From NCBI GenBank assembly GCA_025738555.1, contig JAOVFP010000001.1, positions 744,001 through 808,000 of the forward strand: a stretch of 64,000 nucleotides of DNA, written 5' to 3'. The notes under the pieces are model-generated. The model was not told the DNA's origin. It did not search any database and saw nothing but the letters and a program-made list of their open reading frames with translations. This stretch comes from Cyathus striatus. Its lineage: Eukaryota > Basidiomycota > Agaricomycetes > Agaricales > Nidulariaceae. Shown one piece after another: positions 34,983-46,004 of this stretch. The translations under genes and the position numbers were made by a program. The number at the start of each line of letters is the position of its first letter. Positions within the stretch are counted from its first letter, which is position 1.

Positions 34983-35856
34983 CTAGATTTTGTTGAGTAC
35001 GTCCAAAATTAGCTTCTCGGCGATTCCTTTCATATTCCGCAGCTTTGTCGACCCAATCGATAAGTTTATCGGTAACTTTAAGTCCACCGACTTCCATAAG
35101 TCTTCTGGCCAGTAAGGGGTGCATGCCGCGTCGATATTTGTCTACAAGGGCTGTGTTATCAAATCCGGTAAGGTTCATCCATTGTATGAAGTCGATCGTG
35201 TAATCTTCAACAGGTCGTGTTCCTTGTACGACCTTATTGATCTGTTCGATTGCGTTGTTCTGGGTTTCTGTGGAAATAAAGAAAAACTGAAGTCTTTCGA
35301 CGAATGTGTTCCAATCGGCGAATGGACAGGCTGTTTTAAATGCATCGTGAATGATGGCTGGGGAATCGTCTGTTGCAGGGATGTTAACCTTTTGGGTGTC
35401 CTGAAGTGTGGGTTCCTTTCCGTCATGTAATAATTTCCATTGGGCTCGTTCTTCGTTGAATAAGATCAGATCTCCTAAAAATGTGTCTGCCCATCGCTGA
35501 GCTCGATTGTCCTTTCCTTTCTTTACTTTTGGTAGGGCGATTGTTATCTTTTTCCAATCGTTCGTAATATTCTTTTCCTGAAAGTACAACATCATACGTC
35601 TGATCCAATTATTGACTGTATGAGGATCTCCTTCGTAATCTTCTGGAATCTCGACCTTATCCTTTGGTTCCGGTCGATCTTCCTTAATTCCGTTTCGTAT
35701 TTCCTGAATAACTCCTTGAGTCATTGCAGCAACACTTTCCCCGATCACTTGTTTGTTCTCAGGGGTCATGTTGTTCCATCGCGTGATAAATTCGTCTTTC
35801 ATAAAAACTGCCACTAGGGCACCGATAAAACCGAGAATCATTTCGAGGGTGATCAT
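34897..35856 (-). CDS. Element 2 gag-like protein
   Basis: 319 codons. A hydrophobic start (MITLEMILGFIGALVAVFM), then a capsid-like segment (YEGDPHTVNNWIRRMMLYF, RAQRWADTFL, NAIEQINKVVQG, DYTIDFIQWMNLTGF) typical of Ty3/gypsy capsids, ending in an Asn/Gln/Pro/Gly-rich tail. No CCHC zinc knuckle is present, where one is usual. Its stop overlaps the pol frame. Confidence 0.8.
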   Translation of the reverse strand: MITLEMILGFIGALVAVFMKDEFITRWNNMTPENKQVIGESVAAMTQGVIQEIRNGIKEDRPEPKDKVEIPEDYEGDPHTVNNWIRRMMLYFQEKNITNDWKKITIALPKVKKGKDNRAQRWADTFLGDLILFNEERAQWKLLHDGKEPTLQDTQKVNIPATDDSPAIIHDAFKTACPFADWNTFVERLQFFFISTETQNNAIEQINKVVQGTRPVEDYTIDFIQWMNLTGFDNTALVDKYRRGMHPLLARRLMEVGGLKVTDKLIDWVDKAAEYERNRREANFGRTQQNLGRPQNQNQTPGRPQNNPGNQQTPNTPGL

Positions 35857-35858
35857 AT

Positions 35859-36296
35859 TTATAGATCGAAATTGGGGTAGGTAGGTGTAGGAAGTTCTCT
35901 ACCGTCGTTATGAACTGTATTTAGAAGGGTTTCGTATCCTAAAGGAGAATAGAAGTCTCTTTCGAAAGGGGAAATATATCGGGTGGGAGTACTAAATCTT
36001 AGTACGTTGTCGTGTCCGGGTTCTGTGATAATGACAAGGGTTCGGAGGATGGGATGTAGAGGTGGAGTAGGGCGACGGGGTGGAGCGATATAATCGGGGA
36101 TTTGTTGAAGGGAAAGATAGGTGTTAGGATCAAAATCCGAGTCGTCGGAGTCCACCGACACGGCTCTCGGAGTTTGAGGACGAAAATAGGGTGTAGGGTG
36201 GGATCGATGGATATAAAGAGGAACAGATGAAGATGGAATATGATAGGATCGAGATCGGAGGGATCGAAGGGTTTGGGAACGAGTAATTGGTGCCAC
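35859..36296 (-). CDS. Element 2 small first ORF
   Basis: 145 codons, Arg/Ser/Pro-rich, starting MAPITRSQTLRSLRSRS; stop TAA lies 2 bases before the gag ATG. The tight spacing suggests coupled translation or reinitiation. Similar Arg/Pro-rich leaders precede gag in some mushroom gypsy elements. Role unknown. Confidence 0.6.
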   Translation of the reverse strand: MAPITRSQTLRSLRSRSYHIPSSSVPLYIHRSHPTPYFRPQTPRAVSVDSDDSDFDPNTYLSLQQIPDYIAPPRRPTPPLHPILRTLVIITEPGHDNVLRFSTPTRYISPFERDFYSPLGYETLLNTVHNDGRELPTPTYPNFDL

Positions 36297-36662
36297 CGTG
36301 ATAGATCAAGTAACAGAAGCTTTTGAGGATGCTCGGAAACTAGCGAGACGTCCTAAGTTTCACGCACACTTTCTTGCAGATAGAACCAGCTGGGGCAACA
36401 CGTGGTAGCCTCCCCAGTCACTGGCGCCGTGCCAAACTCAAGGCAGAGGGCCTAAGATGATCGGTAATTCGGACAGTGTCGGGCTCAACGTTACACCAGT
36501 CCTCTCGTACTTCCAAGTACAACGATCAAGTCTATCAAACGGAGTGTACGTCTGGTCCAAGAGGTCCAAGACGGGGAACGTGTTTATAGAAAGTAGTTTT
36601 GCCGGGGTTCGGCGGAAGAAGAGAAGTTCGGGGTCGAGGAATGAGGTAGATTCTTGTGCTTT

Positions 36663-37035
36663 TGTTAGCGACAGACGAGCAAAATACTCGAAGCCGAACT
36701 TAAACACTCGAACGTGAGAGAAGAGTGAGTCTTATTGCTAATCTGGAATAAACTAGCACAAGAATAACGAACTACTGACTAGAAAGACCGTATTTATAGA
36801 AAAGAACCATGAAGTAATCGCATGTACATTAACCTACACTACAACGCATGTTACTGTGCTTCTACATTAAGAACTCATGTATTACATATGGCCGAACTGT
36901 GCAACTGTGCCCACAGTGATGATGAGTAACGTATGTTGATACGCATGGTGTCCGCATTGTAGGTCATGTGACTATCACATGACATAGATAAGATATGATT
37001 AGATAAGAGATTAGATAAGTGACGAAATCCTAACA
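36663..37035 (-). repeat. LTR of element 2 (5' LTR in its sense)
   Basis: Identical by eye to 31001-31373. Promoter-bearing LTR for the minus-strand transcript. Confidence 0.95.
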
Positions 37036-37040
37036 GTTTC

Positions 37041-39080
37041 CCTGGGTGGAAACGAATAACCAGATTGAACTGAGACAGGTACTCTGACCAACGAGCCTGA
37101 TGGCGAGTGAGGATCTTGGTGGTGGAGAAATACTCTAAGTTTTTATGGTCAGTGACCACATCAACCGGAGTACCAGAACCTTCCAAGTAGTGTTGCCAGA
37201 CATGAAAAGCTTCAAAAATAGCCAGGAGTTCCTTATTGTGGGTGTCATAATTCAGTTCAGGAGCAGTGAAAGTACAGGAATGGAATGCAATGGGGTGAAT
37301 ATCACCATTGTCAGTGACAATAGAGAGGATTGCTCTGAGGGCATAGTTGGAGGTGTCAGTCTCTACAATGATCTGGGCATCAGGGACCCAATGAGTGAGT
37401 ACAGGGGCTGTAGTGAAAGTGTCCTTAAGTTTCTTGAATGCTGAACAGCAAGCCGGAGAAAAGTCCCACTTCAAGCCCTTGCGGGTAAGATGAGTGAGAG
37501 GCACTACAATGTCGGAGTAGTGCTGGATAAAGCGCCTGTAGAAGTTGGTGAACCCAAGGAAAGACTGAATGTCTTTAACCTTCTTAGGTTCAGGCCAATC
37601 CCTAATGGTTTGGACTTTATCCTGGGACATAGTGAGGTCGCCCAGAGAAAGGACATAACCTAAGTACTCAACAGATTCAGTGTGGAATTCACACTTGTCT
37701 GCCTGGGCATAGAGCCCATGTTGGTGTAAAAACTTTAGAACTTCTTTAACATGCTGTTTGTGCTCCTCAAGACTATCGGAGTAGATTAGTATATTGTCAA
37801 GGTAGACTGTAACACACACATCAAGCATGTCCTTGAAGATGTCGTTCATGAAACATTGGAAAGCCGCAGGTGCATTGGTGAGTCCAAACAGCATAACTAG
37901 CCATTCAAACAAGCCATAGCAAGTGTGAAAAGTGGTCTTCCACTCATCTCCATCAGCAATGCAGACTAAGTGGTAAGCGTGGTGGAGATTGATCTTGGTG
38001 TAGATTCTAGCCTTGCAAGGAGAGTCAAGGAGGTCGGAAATAAGGGGAAGGGGATATTGATCCTTTTTGGAGATTGCATTAAGCTCATGGAAATCAACAC
38101 AGAGTTGAAGGGATCCATCTTTCTTCCAGACAAAGAGCACTGGTGCTCCATGTGGAGAACAAGAAGGATGGATGAAGCCAATCTGGAGATGTTCGTCGAT
38201 GAACTCTCATAGAGAGGCCAACTCAGACTGCGAGAGTGAATACACAGTACCAACTGGAGGAGATGTACCTTCCTCCAAGTTGATCTGGAGATCGTAAGGG
38301 CAATGTGGAGCAAGAGTGTCTGCTCGTGTTTTGCTGAAGATGTCAGCGAACTCGTGGTATTCCAGAGGAATACTAGAAAGGTCCATGGCTTCTGCAGCCA
38401 TGGCAGCAGCAGAAGCTGAAACTATGGCACCGACTTGTATCCTAAACATCTGTGAGCCTGCGAGCTTACTAGCCTGGAGAAAAGCTGCAGTGTTGATGAG
38501 CGAGATACTAGGAGGTGGACTATTGTCTGATGGAGGAACAGAAGATGAAGCTGGTGATGGAGGGGTTTGCAAGGAGGCAGATGCCTTCAGTGCAGGTGTC
38601 AACAAAGACAGAGAAGATTCTTCTAGAACTGGGGTTTGGAAGCCAAGTATATGTCTCTCAGTCCAGTCAATCAACAGATTGTGTTGGGAGAGCCAGTTAA
38701 ATCCTAATACCACGGAGCAGGAAGAATCGAGCGGAGTTACATAGAAATCAATATCCATGCATTCACCAGTAGGAAATGTTACAGATAATAAGATACTCTC
38801 TGTAAGTATGGAATTAGAGGTACCGTCAAATAGGTTCAGTGCAATGGGAGGGACCAGAGTTGTGGGGAGGTTGTGCTCCCTCACAAATGACGAGTCAGCA
38901 AAACAATGGGTTGAACCAGAATCGATGAGCAAAAGGAAGGAAAGAGGCATATCTGGCATAGCTGGAGAAAACGAAGTCAAAGGAATATTTACAGCTTGGG
39001 GATCATAAAGAGCAGATGTGTTTAGTCTTATCTCCTTTGGTGCACAGGAGAGATTAACGCGACCCTCAGCCTGTGTGGAG
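37041..39080 (-). pseudogene. Element 1 pol, 5' part: protease, reverse transcriptase, RNase H
   Basis: The protease active site is intact (LLIDSGSTHCF). The RT shows KKDGSLQLCVDFHELN and VMLFGLTNAPAAFQ, but the catalytic YxDD reads YLDN (DNILIYSD, near 37805), losing an essential aspartate. A TGA stop at about 38207-38209 sits where family members have Arg (CGA to TGA). RNase H follows (IIVETDTSNYAL, YDTHNKELLAI, DVVTDHKNLEYF). Other substitutions fit C-to-T or G-to-A at former CpGs (D to N, R to C, R to H). The frame stops at the element 2 insertion. Confidence 0.9.
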
Positions 39081-39096
39081 TCACTGGAGCTGTTCT

Positions 39097-40617
39097 CTAT
39101 TTTTTCGAACTCTCAGTCAAGTTCGCCGAGGGAGTTGCCTCGGTAGAGGTAGCAGTTGCCGCACAGGCTTTGGCAGCAGAGGCTGCCTTGCGACAGTCCT
39201 TGGCCTGATGACCAGCATTGCCACAGAATAGGCAAAGCTTCTGGTCCAGGCAACGTTTATGTTCCTCCAGGGTGAGTTTCCCATCAGAACCAAGCTTCCC
39301 AGTCAAGTCTGGCACCTTGGACTGGTTCTGCTTTTGCTTGTTCTTGGGTTTCCCCAAGGATGAAGCGGAGGTAGAAGAGGCAGAGGAGGAGGTAGAGGAG
39401 GATGGAGTCTTGGAGGAGGAGGAAGAATTCGAAGTTGACTTCAAATTCTGATTGCCCTTGGGCTTCTCTGAAGACTTTGCAGCAGACTTGCTGTGCTTCT
39501 CCTCAATGTTGCACTCAGTGTTGTGCTCCCAATGCCTCTGATTGTAGCCCTGGGCTACCTTCTTAGTCCTGGCAAGGGTGGTAGGCCAGTCTTGCTCTCG
39601 ATGAGAGAGAGCGTCCTTTAAACAAGGACAAAGGCCACGGTAATATGCCGAGTTGAGGGCAGCATCATCCCAAGGCAAGAGTGCAGCATATTCGTTAAAT
39701 TTGATCTCATAGGTGGTGAGACACTGATTATCCTCCATGTGGAGGGAGAATATGCGGATTTCAGCCTCACCAACAGGGTTGGTATGACTGAAATGGGTAC
39801 AGAGGAGCTGAATGAAGTAGCCCCATGAATCCATCCATGGCTCATATGCACCATCATCAAGATGGGTGGCAAATAGATTGCTGGCAGAGCCATGGAGGAA
39901 AGTCAACACATAGTTGACTTTAGAGGCGTCATCCAGGTACAACTGAGGGTTGTTCCAGAACACCAAGCAGACTTGCATAATGAAGGGCTCCAGCTTAAGT
40001 GTGTTGGAGCTGTCGAAGTTGTCCAGCTGGTTAACCTTCTTCTCCAGAATGGGAGGAGGAGGTGGTGGAGGTGGTGGTGGCGGGGCAAAATAACCTGCCA
40101 CAGAGGCCACCATTTCCAGGATTTCATCCTGGGTGAAATTGTAATGGTGTCTTGCAGTTGGGCAACGAGGGTCTCAATAGTCATCCCTTGAGGGAGGCCT
40201 AGAAGGAGGCTCAGAGGGGTCAGAGGGAGGACCTCTGGGGCGATTTGGTCCTGGCAGACCATTGCCACCGGCACCTGCCTGCTCATCATCATCCCCTGGC
40301 TCATTATCATCATCTCCTGGCTCGTTGCTGTCATCTCCGGATCCATCACCATTGTCACCATCATCTCCAGGTTGGTCACCATCGTCTCCATTATTGTCTG
40401 GAGGGTCGTTGTTTCCAACTCCAGCAGAATTACCACCAGAAGGAGGTGGAGGTGGAGGAGGTCCTCCACTGCCTGAGGCTACAGGCTGTTGGGCAGGTAG
40501 CGAAGTGGCTGTGGATGCTTGCTGCTGGCATGCAGCTGCACCTTCTGGAGAAATCTGAGTATCCACCAGTTCGATGGATGCATTGGGGATGAGAGTGGGG
40601 TTGAAAGGAATACTCAA
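39097..40617 (-). pseudogene. Element 1 gag
   Basis: Starts MSIPFNPTLIPNASIELVD, then a Pro/Gly/Asp-rich low-complexity region, a capsid-type segment (MDSWGYFIQLLCTHFSHTN, TTYEIKFNEYAALLPWDD), a Ser-rich linker and one zinc knuckle (CLFCGNAGHQAKDC) for RNA binding. A TGA at 40174-40176 breaks the frame, and a few codons beside it read better one frame over (ETLVAQLQDTIT), so this copy carries small compensating shifts. Confidence 0.85.
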
Positions 40618-42335
40618 CGGGATTGGTCAAGGTGTGTGCAATTGATTGCTGTGAACTGGCTGAAGTTCATGAGCTGCATGATGAGTGGAGGTAATTCCTC
40701 CAGAGACAAAAGCACTAGCTGAGGGTGGGGCATTCCGCTGGGAGAGAGGTGGAGCAGAGTCAACATGATGAGGCATTGTGGAGGAATTAACTTGAGGACG
40801 CATGGCGGGCGTCACACCTGACTATAAGATATAACTACAATAATCCTAGAACAAAGTAGTTAGTAATTAAAGATGGCAATGAGAACTTAGCTGTTTGATA
40901 TGAGGTTGATGTTGACTCTTCCAATTGACCAGGTAACTCAGAAGACTTAGTATGCATGTGCACCAGTTAGCCAGAAAGGGATGTAAGATTTCCTTAGGTG
41001 AAACCTAGGATATATACATAGATGGCAATAACGAAGGGATAACACACCTGTGCTCTCATGTCACCATTGCCCAGAAATGATAAGGTACGTGATACCATAT
41101 GAAATAGAAAAACAATGGAACATTCCAAAGGTATAGTAATCATGGTAAGGTAAGAGAAAAAGGCTGTGGTTGTAAAAAGGAACGTAATAGAACTTACCAC
41201 TTCGAATACTCCTGCCACCAATGAACAATGATGGTGGCTCTCGCTTGACATGACCACGAAATACAACGTCAGAGCAATGAAAATGACAGGCTACTCTCCC
41301 CAGAAGTAGCCATGCAGTGGACGAAGCTGCGGCTCAACGACACGTAAATGGTGGCGGGGCGCTCTGACATCGAACATTCATGATCGGAATATTCGGAGGA
41401 GGCAGTAATGAAGGAAAAGGCTAGATGTAAGTCGTAACATAACAAAAGAGGGTGAAGATAACAGATAAAAGAAAAGAAAAAGAAAAGGTGATCGAGAAGG
41501 AATTTGAATAAGAAAACGAACAGAATATATATCAACCTGATGCCTTGACCCAAGTCCCTTTATCCTTCCACCAGTAAGAACATAGCACGATGAGGGTAAA
41601 GACCCGGTCATCGTGCCTCGGCGTTCGAAACACCGGTCTTGAAGACCAAACAAGTGTCTTGATGAGAAAGAGGGGTCTTGAGTGGGTTTACAACCCTAAG
41701 CCCTAGCATATTGCATTGTCCGAGGGGTGCATTGTGCCAAGAAGGTCTGAGTGTCATCCAGAAAGGCCTGGTGGGCACATACCAGAAGCCTAGAGAACAA
41801 GAGAAAAGGTAAAAGCAGAGGGGTAATATGAGAAGTAAGGAGTAAGCGGAACACGTTGTAGCATAGGCGAGATGCGACAGCGCATACACACATCACATGT
41901 TGTTTGGCATCGGCTTTCCAATATTTGGTAGCGCCGCGCCGTGTCTCTAAGTCCACACACAGAACAAAAATATAGAAATCCAAATGCACTGTTTGCACAG
42001 CATGTTGTAAAACCAAAGTAAGCAGATAGAAATGAGTAGATATAAAGTTAGAGTACGTAGAAATAGGTAATTAAAGATAAATGATAAAAGAAATGAAGTA
42101 AGTTTAATTATAAGTATAATACTGGGTTACACCAGTATACCATCTACTTCCTCCACAGCGTGCTGGCATTGTTATGTTCGCAAGTTTTCTGGGCAGCTAA
42201 ATGATTGCTACGACACACATCGTTTTGCTGCTGTTCATGGCTTCTGGCATGTGCAGTCTGAGTCTGCGTACAGGTGGCCATGAGGGATAGAAAAGCATTA
42301 TGGGAAGAGGAATCCAAGGTGGTAGTTTTGTATAT
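40618..42335 (-). other. Leader between 5' LTR and gag of element 1
   Basis: About 1.7 kb, unusually long. Contains minus ORFs (42016-41696, 41553-41269) with no recognised motif. No clear tRNA primer-binding site was identified next to the LTR. Confidence 0.4.
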
Positions 42336-42998
42336 TATCACAACCATGCCCCTAGCCTGACTTGGCGGCGGAGTACAAGAGGGTGACTGCGGAGAAGCGA
42401 GGGGTGAGTATGAGATGAAAGTGGAGAACGAGAACTCAGGGGGTAGGACTTTGGCTTCAGCTTATGTGCTGTGCCCCTGGGATTCCTGGTCCTGTATTTC
42501 GGAGTAAGGGCAAGCCCTTTGGAGAAGATGAGAGACAAGGGGACAAGAGATGTAACTCAAGTCAGACTGAAGGGTGAGGACATAGTTCAATATGAAACTA
42601 AAGTCTAAGTACAAATTGAGTACTACTTAAATACTAGAGACTCGGAGTAAGTAAAGGCTGCTGGCCAAGGCCAGTGGAGAAGTATGGTCAGGGTAGGCAT
42701 ATGTAGAATGAAGACTATAACTAATTAAACATAATAAAACGCGTTGGAGAAGTGAGCACATATGGCAGTGTAAAGTAAAACAGATAGTGGTGCACTTAAG
42801 AATGATAAGTGACTCACTATGAGATGTATACTACATTACTGAGGGGATAGCTCAGTAGAACGGAAGAAAGGAAACAAGAGTAATCTATGTACAGTAATCA
42901 ATAAGTAATATTAACAGTGTAATCAAAGTCCGGAGTAAACAAAGGAAAAGGCAGAGTAAGGCATAGGAGTCCAGAGGTAGGTGGTACAGGATATGACA
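42336..42998 (-). repeat. LTR of element 1 (5' LTR in its sense)
   Basis: Ends GATATGACA before GTAAG. Begins TATCACAACC instead of TGTCACGACT, two G-to-A or C-to-T type changes at its border. Confidence 0.9.
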
Positions 42999-44833
42999 GT
43001 AAGTGTGATAAGTATTTACTTTCATGCTCAGTCATATTTTCAGTGACTTGAGCATGAGTGTGAATTAAATACAATTAGACTTAGTATATATACATGCTCA
43101 TAGTATATCTCTATATTCGATCCACACTCACATTTATTGTGGTTTTAAACTATAATTTGAGTGTAAACATGATGAGATTCCTATTCACACTCACACATAT
43201 TTACCACAAATATGTACATGAGTGTGATAGGAATTTCTATTCATGCTCATGCTTATTTCATTTTATTTGAGTGTGAGCCTAGCATGAATATATGTTTCAA
43301 GTTCACGTTCATTCATATCTCCTTTCGCTTGAGTGTGAGCATGATGGTTATTATTATTCATGGACCCTGTGCGTGAATAATATATATGTGAGTGTGAAGC
43401 AATATATAAGTAAGAAGCAATAGGTTGTCATTAATATAATATTATCCTAAGGGCATGATACAGTGGGTGTATCTTAAAAAGAATTAAATATCATATAGTA
43501 ATGTTCTCTTCCAAGCTAAGTGAGTTGAGCATGAGCATAATAGACACTCCTATTCACACTCATGCATATTTACCATGAATTGTGTGTGAGTCTCATATTC
43601 ACACTCACTCGATTTAATTGAGTTTGAGCATTATAACGCTCTGCATATTTGCATAGTATAACTTGCATGTGAGTGTTGTACTCATGCTCATGCTCAATTT
43701 ACTTGAGTTTGAGCATGAGTGTGATAGATATCCCTATTCACACTCATGCATATTTCTAGTAACTTGAATATGAGCTATATATTTTACTCTCAATTTAAAT
43801 GAGTTTGGCAGTAGGCACTGGTGGGAGTGTTGAGTGTGGATATTCTATATGTGAGTGTAAATATAAGGGCTATAACAGATCAACTTGTATGTTAATGGCT
43901 TGGTATACTATGGCATGTATATAAATAGTATATTAAATTTGCCTTTAACTTATGTACTGACTAACGGAATGAGATAGATTTCATACTTAATTAATAGTGA
44001 ATATAAACATGAGCATGATATACACTGTATAACCACATATCTTTTAAATTGAGACAAGCACAGATATGTACCCCTGCCACACTCACTCTCAAGTTATAGG
44101 AAAGCCTACCATGACACATGAGCCTGAGTAGATATATTTATCACGCTCACACTCATAATCTATTATTGAGAGTGAGCCACAAATTATGTGAATGTACTTT
44201 TATATTCATGCTCACTCTGAATTCAATCAAGTTTGAGCTTTAGCATAAAATAAATAAACATTTGCTATTCATGGCCACATTAAACTGGACCCTTGTCTAT
44301 TGTACTTACTATTCTTCCTATGCATAAGTGGAGTAAAAATACAAATATGCCATTTATTCTTATAAAATAAATACTCATACCATGAGCATGAAGTAGAGAC
44401 CATGAGTGTGAGTTGATGGATCTTTCAGACCCTGTGCATGAAATGTCGACCCTGAATGTGAATTCTTGACCCTGTGCGTGAAACAAAATCTTGTGCATGA
44501 TGTGAGCATGCACACTCACACCTTGAGCATGAAAAATGAGCATGCATGTTCCAACTTGTGCATGAAATGTAATTTTTTTCTTCGACATCTTGATGCTTAT
44601 TCTGCTTTAAATCTTTACTTACAGTGACAATACAACTACAATAGTACTATACCAGTATATATATATATGATTTACATTTAATTTGACTGATAAATAGGCA
44701 TTTACAAGTATATTAAATATCTTGAGCATGACATGCTCACCTGTTGAGCATGAAATTTTGGCCTTGAGCGTGGCATGCTCAGTCACACTCACTTTTGTGT
44801 GTGCATGGTAAAAACTAGGTGCCCGTCGAAGAG

Positions 44834-45470
44834 TACATCTTCAGTGCAAACACAATTGTTGTGCTTTGCTTTATTGAAGGCTCGAAGGACTCATCCATAC
44901 AGTCATTCATACTGAATATGGATTCGAGTTTGGTATGCCTGGGATGGTTGAAGGTAACCTAGTTCTATTACTTGTGAAACCAACTCTGCTGTGCATCCTA
45001 AAACCACCTCTTATCAAGTACCATCAATTTAATAACCCAATGATGTTGAACATACAGTGGTACCCACCCAGAGTATCTTCAAACAAAAAAAGATAGATGC
45101 TTATGAATAGGTATGGCTTGTGCATGTCCTGAGAATTGCTTTTGATCCCTATATCCACCCCACTCCCATCTCTTCCTTGATACTTGTCATCCTACTGCCC
45201 CATGGTTTTATTATCTAATCTAAGATGAAAACTTGACAAGTTGAGATTTAGCTTGATATTTTACGGTACCAACATGATTATTTTTCAAGTAACCATACAA
45301 GATAAATACTCATTATCTTGTTAGACATATAATAACTGTCATGCTGGAACCTACAAACACTGATTTTACTGATTCTACTAGGTATGATGATTTAACAATA
45401 GATATAAAAATGAAACTAACTATTCGTTATGATAGGATCATCAACTTTGAGGCTGTAGAATCAGTGGGTA
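44834..45470. other. Intergenic, CpG-poor
   Basis: No gene recognised between the hairpin element and the small membrane-protein ORF. Confidence 0.35.
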
Positions 45471-46004
45471 ATGCTATTACTGTTGCTGTTGTCACTAATA
45501 AATATCGATAATGCGACTGCCATGAACATGAGCTCCATTACTGCTGCACCATCATCATCAGTAATCCCAACAACAAGTAGTTCAAACATATCTGGGGCCT
45601 CAACCCCAAGTACTTCCAACACAATGAACACAGCGAGCCTTGGTGACTCAACACTGGTAGTAGCTACACTATATTACACTCCTTCATTGGGTGTCTCTAC
45701 CAATTTTTTGACATCCACCACATCAATGTCACTGCCCACTCAAGGTTCTACTACCTCTAAACCAGTAAGGAGCAAAGTTGGGGCTGTAGTTGGGGAGATT
45801 GTAAGAATAGCAGTTATAAGTGTAGGAAGATGGTTTATTCGAACTCATAAGTCTGGGTTCATGACAATACAAAAGCAAAATGCTTTGCCTTTCAATTGGG
45901 AAGCATCAGCAGGGAATGATACAGTACTGCAACCATTCAATTCGCAACAGGATATGGCATGTTCCTATGAGCCAGGTGCTCCTATTACTTACATGTGCCA
46001 CTAA
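45471..46004 (+). pseudogene. Small Ser/Thr-rich single-pass membrane protein, probable relic
   Basis: 177 codons. Opens with a leucine run resembling a signal peptide (MLLLLLLSLINIDNATA), then a Ser/Thr-rich stretch suited to O-glycosylation, one membrane segment (VGAVVGEIVRIAVISVGRWF) and a short tail. This is the plan of many fungal Mid2-like surface proteins. Charged residues now interrupt the membrane segment (E, R), and the tail ends early, so the copy has likely decayed with its CpG-poor surroundings. Confidence 0.4.

Larger units (their letters stand above)
31001..37035 (-). mobile_element. Ty3/gypsy chromodomain LTR retrotransposon 2 (young, inserted in element 1 pol)
   Basis: LTRs 31001-31373 and 36663-37035, both 373 bp and identical as far as I can read. 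They are bounded TG...CA and flanked by GTTTC (30996-31000 and 37036-37040). Minus-strand order: ORF1, gag, pol with RT, RNase H, integrase, chromodomain. The pol frame is open for 1131 codons. Identical LTRs and open frames indicate very recent insertion, although the gag/pol junction lacks a zinc knuckle and a protease active site. Confidence 0.95.
26542..42998 (-). mobile_element. Ty3/gypsy chromodomain LTR retrotransposon 1 (older, interrupted by element 2)
   Basis: LTRs at 26542-27193 and 42336-42998, TG...CA bounded (the right copy now starts TA), with 5-bp duplications GTAAG at 26537-26541 and 42999-43003. Reading on minus: LTR, long leader, gag, protease, RT, RNase H, [element 2], integrase, chromodomain, antisense gene, purine tract, LTR. 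About 10.4 kb without the insert. The LTRs differ at roughly 20 sites, nearly all transitions, plus a short indel. Reading frames contain stops and D-to-N changes, so the element is dead. Confidence 0.9.
25893..44824. mobile_element. Hairpin-array inverted-repeat element (GAGCGTGA family), split by nested retrotransposons
   Basis: Left end GGGCACCAAG and right end CTAGGTGCCC are imperfect inverted repeats continuing inward (TTCCGTGCACAC against GTGTGCATGGTA). The flanks carry the identical 9 bases GTCGAAGAG at 25884-25892 and 44825-44833. The two arms, 25893-26541 and 43004-44824, consist of back-to-back short inverted repeats with GAGCGTGA and TCACGCTC arms spaced some tens of bases. Removing the insertion at 26542-42998 leaves about 2.5 kb with no transposase ORF. 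A 9-bp duplication fits a Mutator-like MITE or derivative. The right arm has lost most CpGs (GAGCATGA, GAGTGTGA) while the left arm keeps them. Confidence 0.75.

Noticed and set aside
39903..40469. Long minus ORF overlapping gag of element 1
   Set aside because: It is a shadow frame of the repetitive Asp/Gly/Pro-rich gag coding region, apart from a few codons explained by a local frameshift.
45471..46004. Reading this ORF as a functional surface receptor
   Set aside because: The membrane segment is interrupted by charged residues and the ORF lies in decayed, CpG-poor repeat DNA, so it is listed as a probable relic only.
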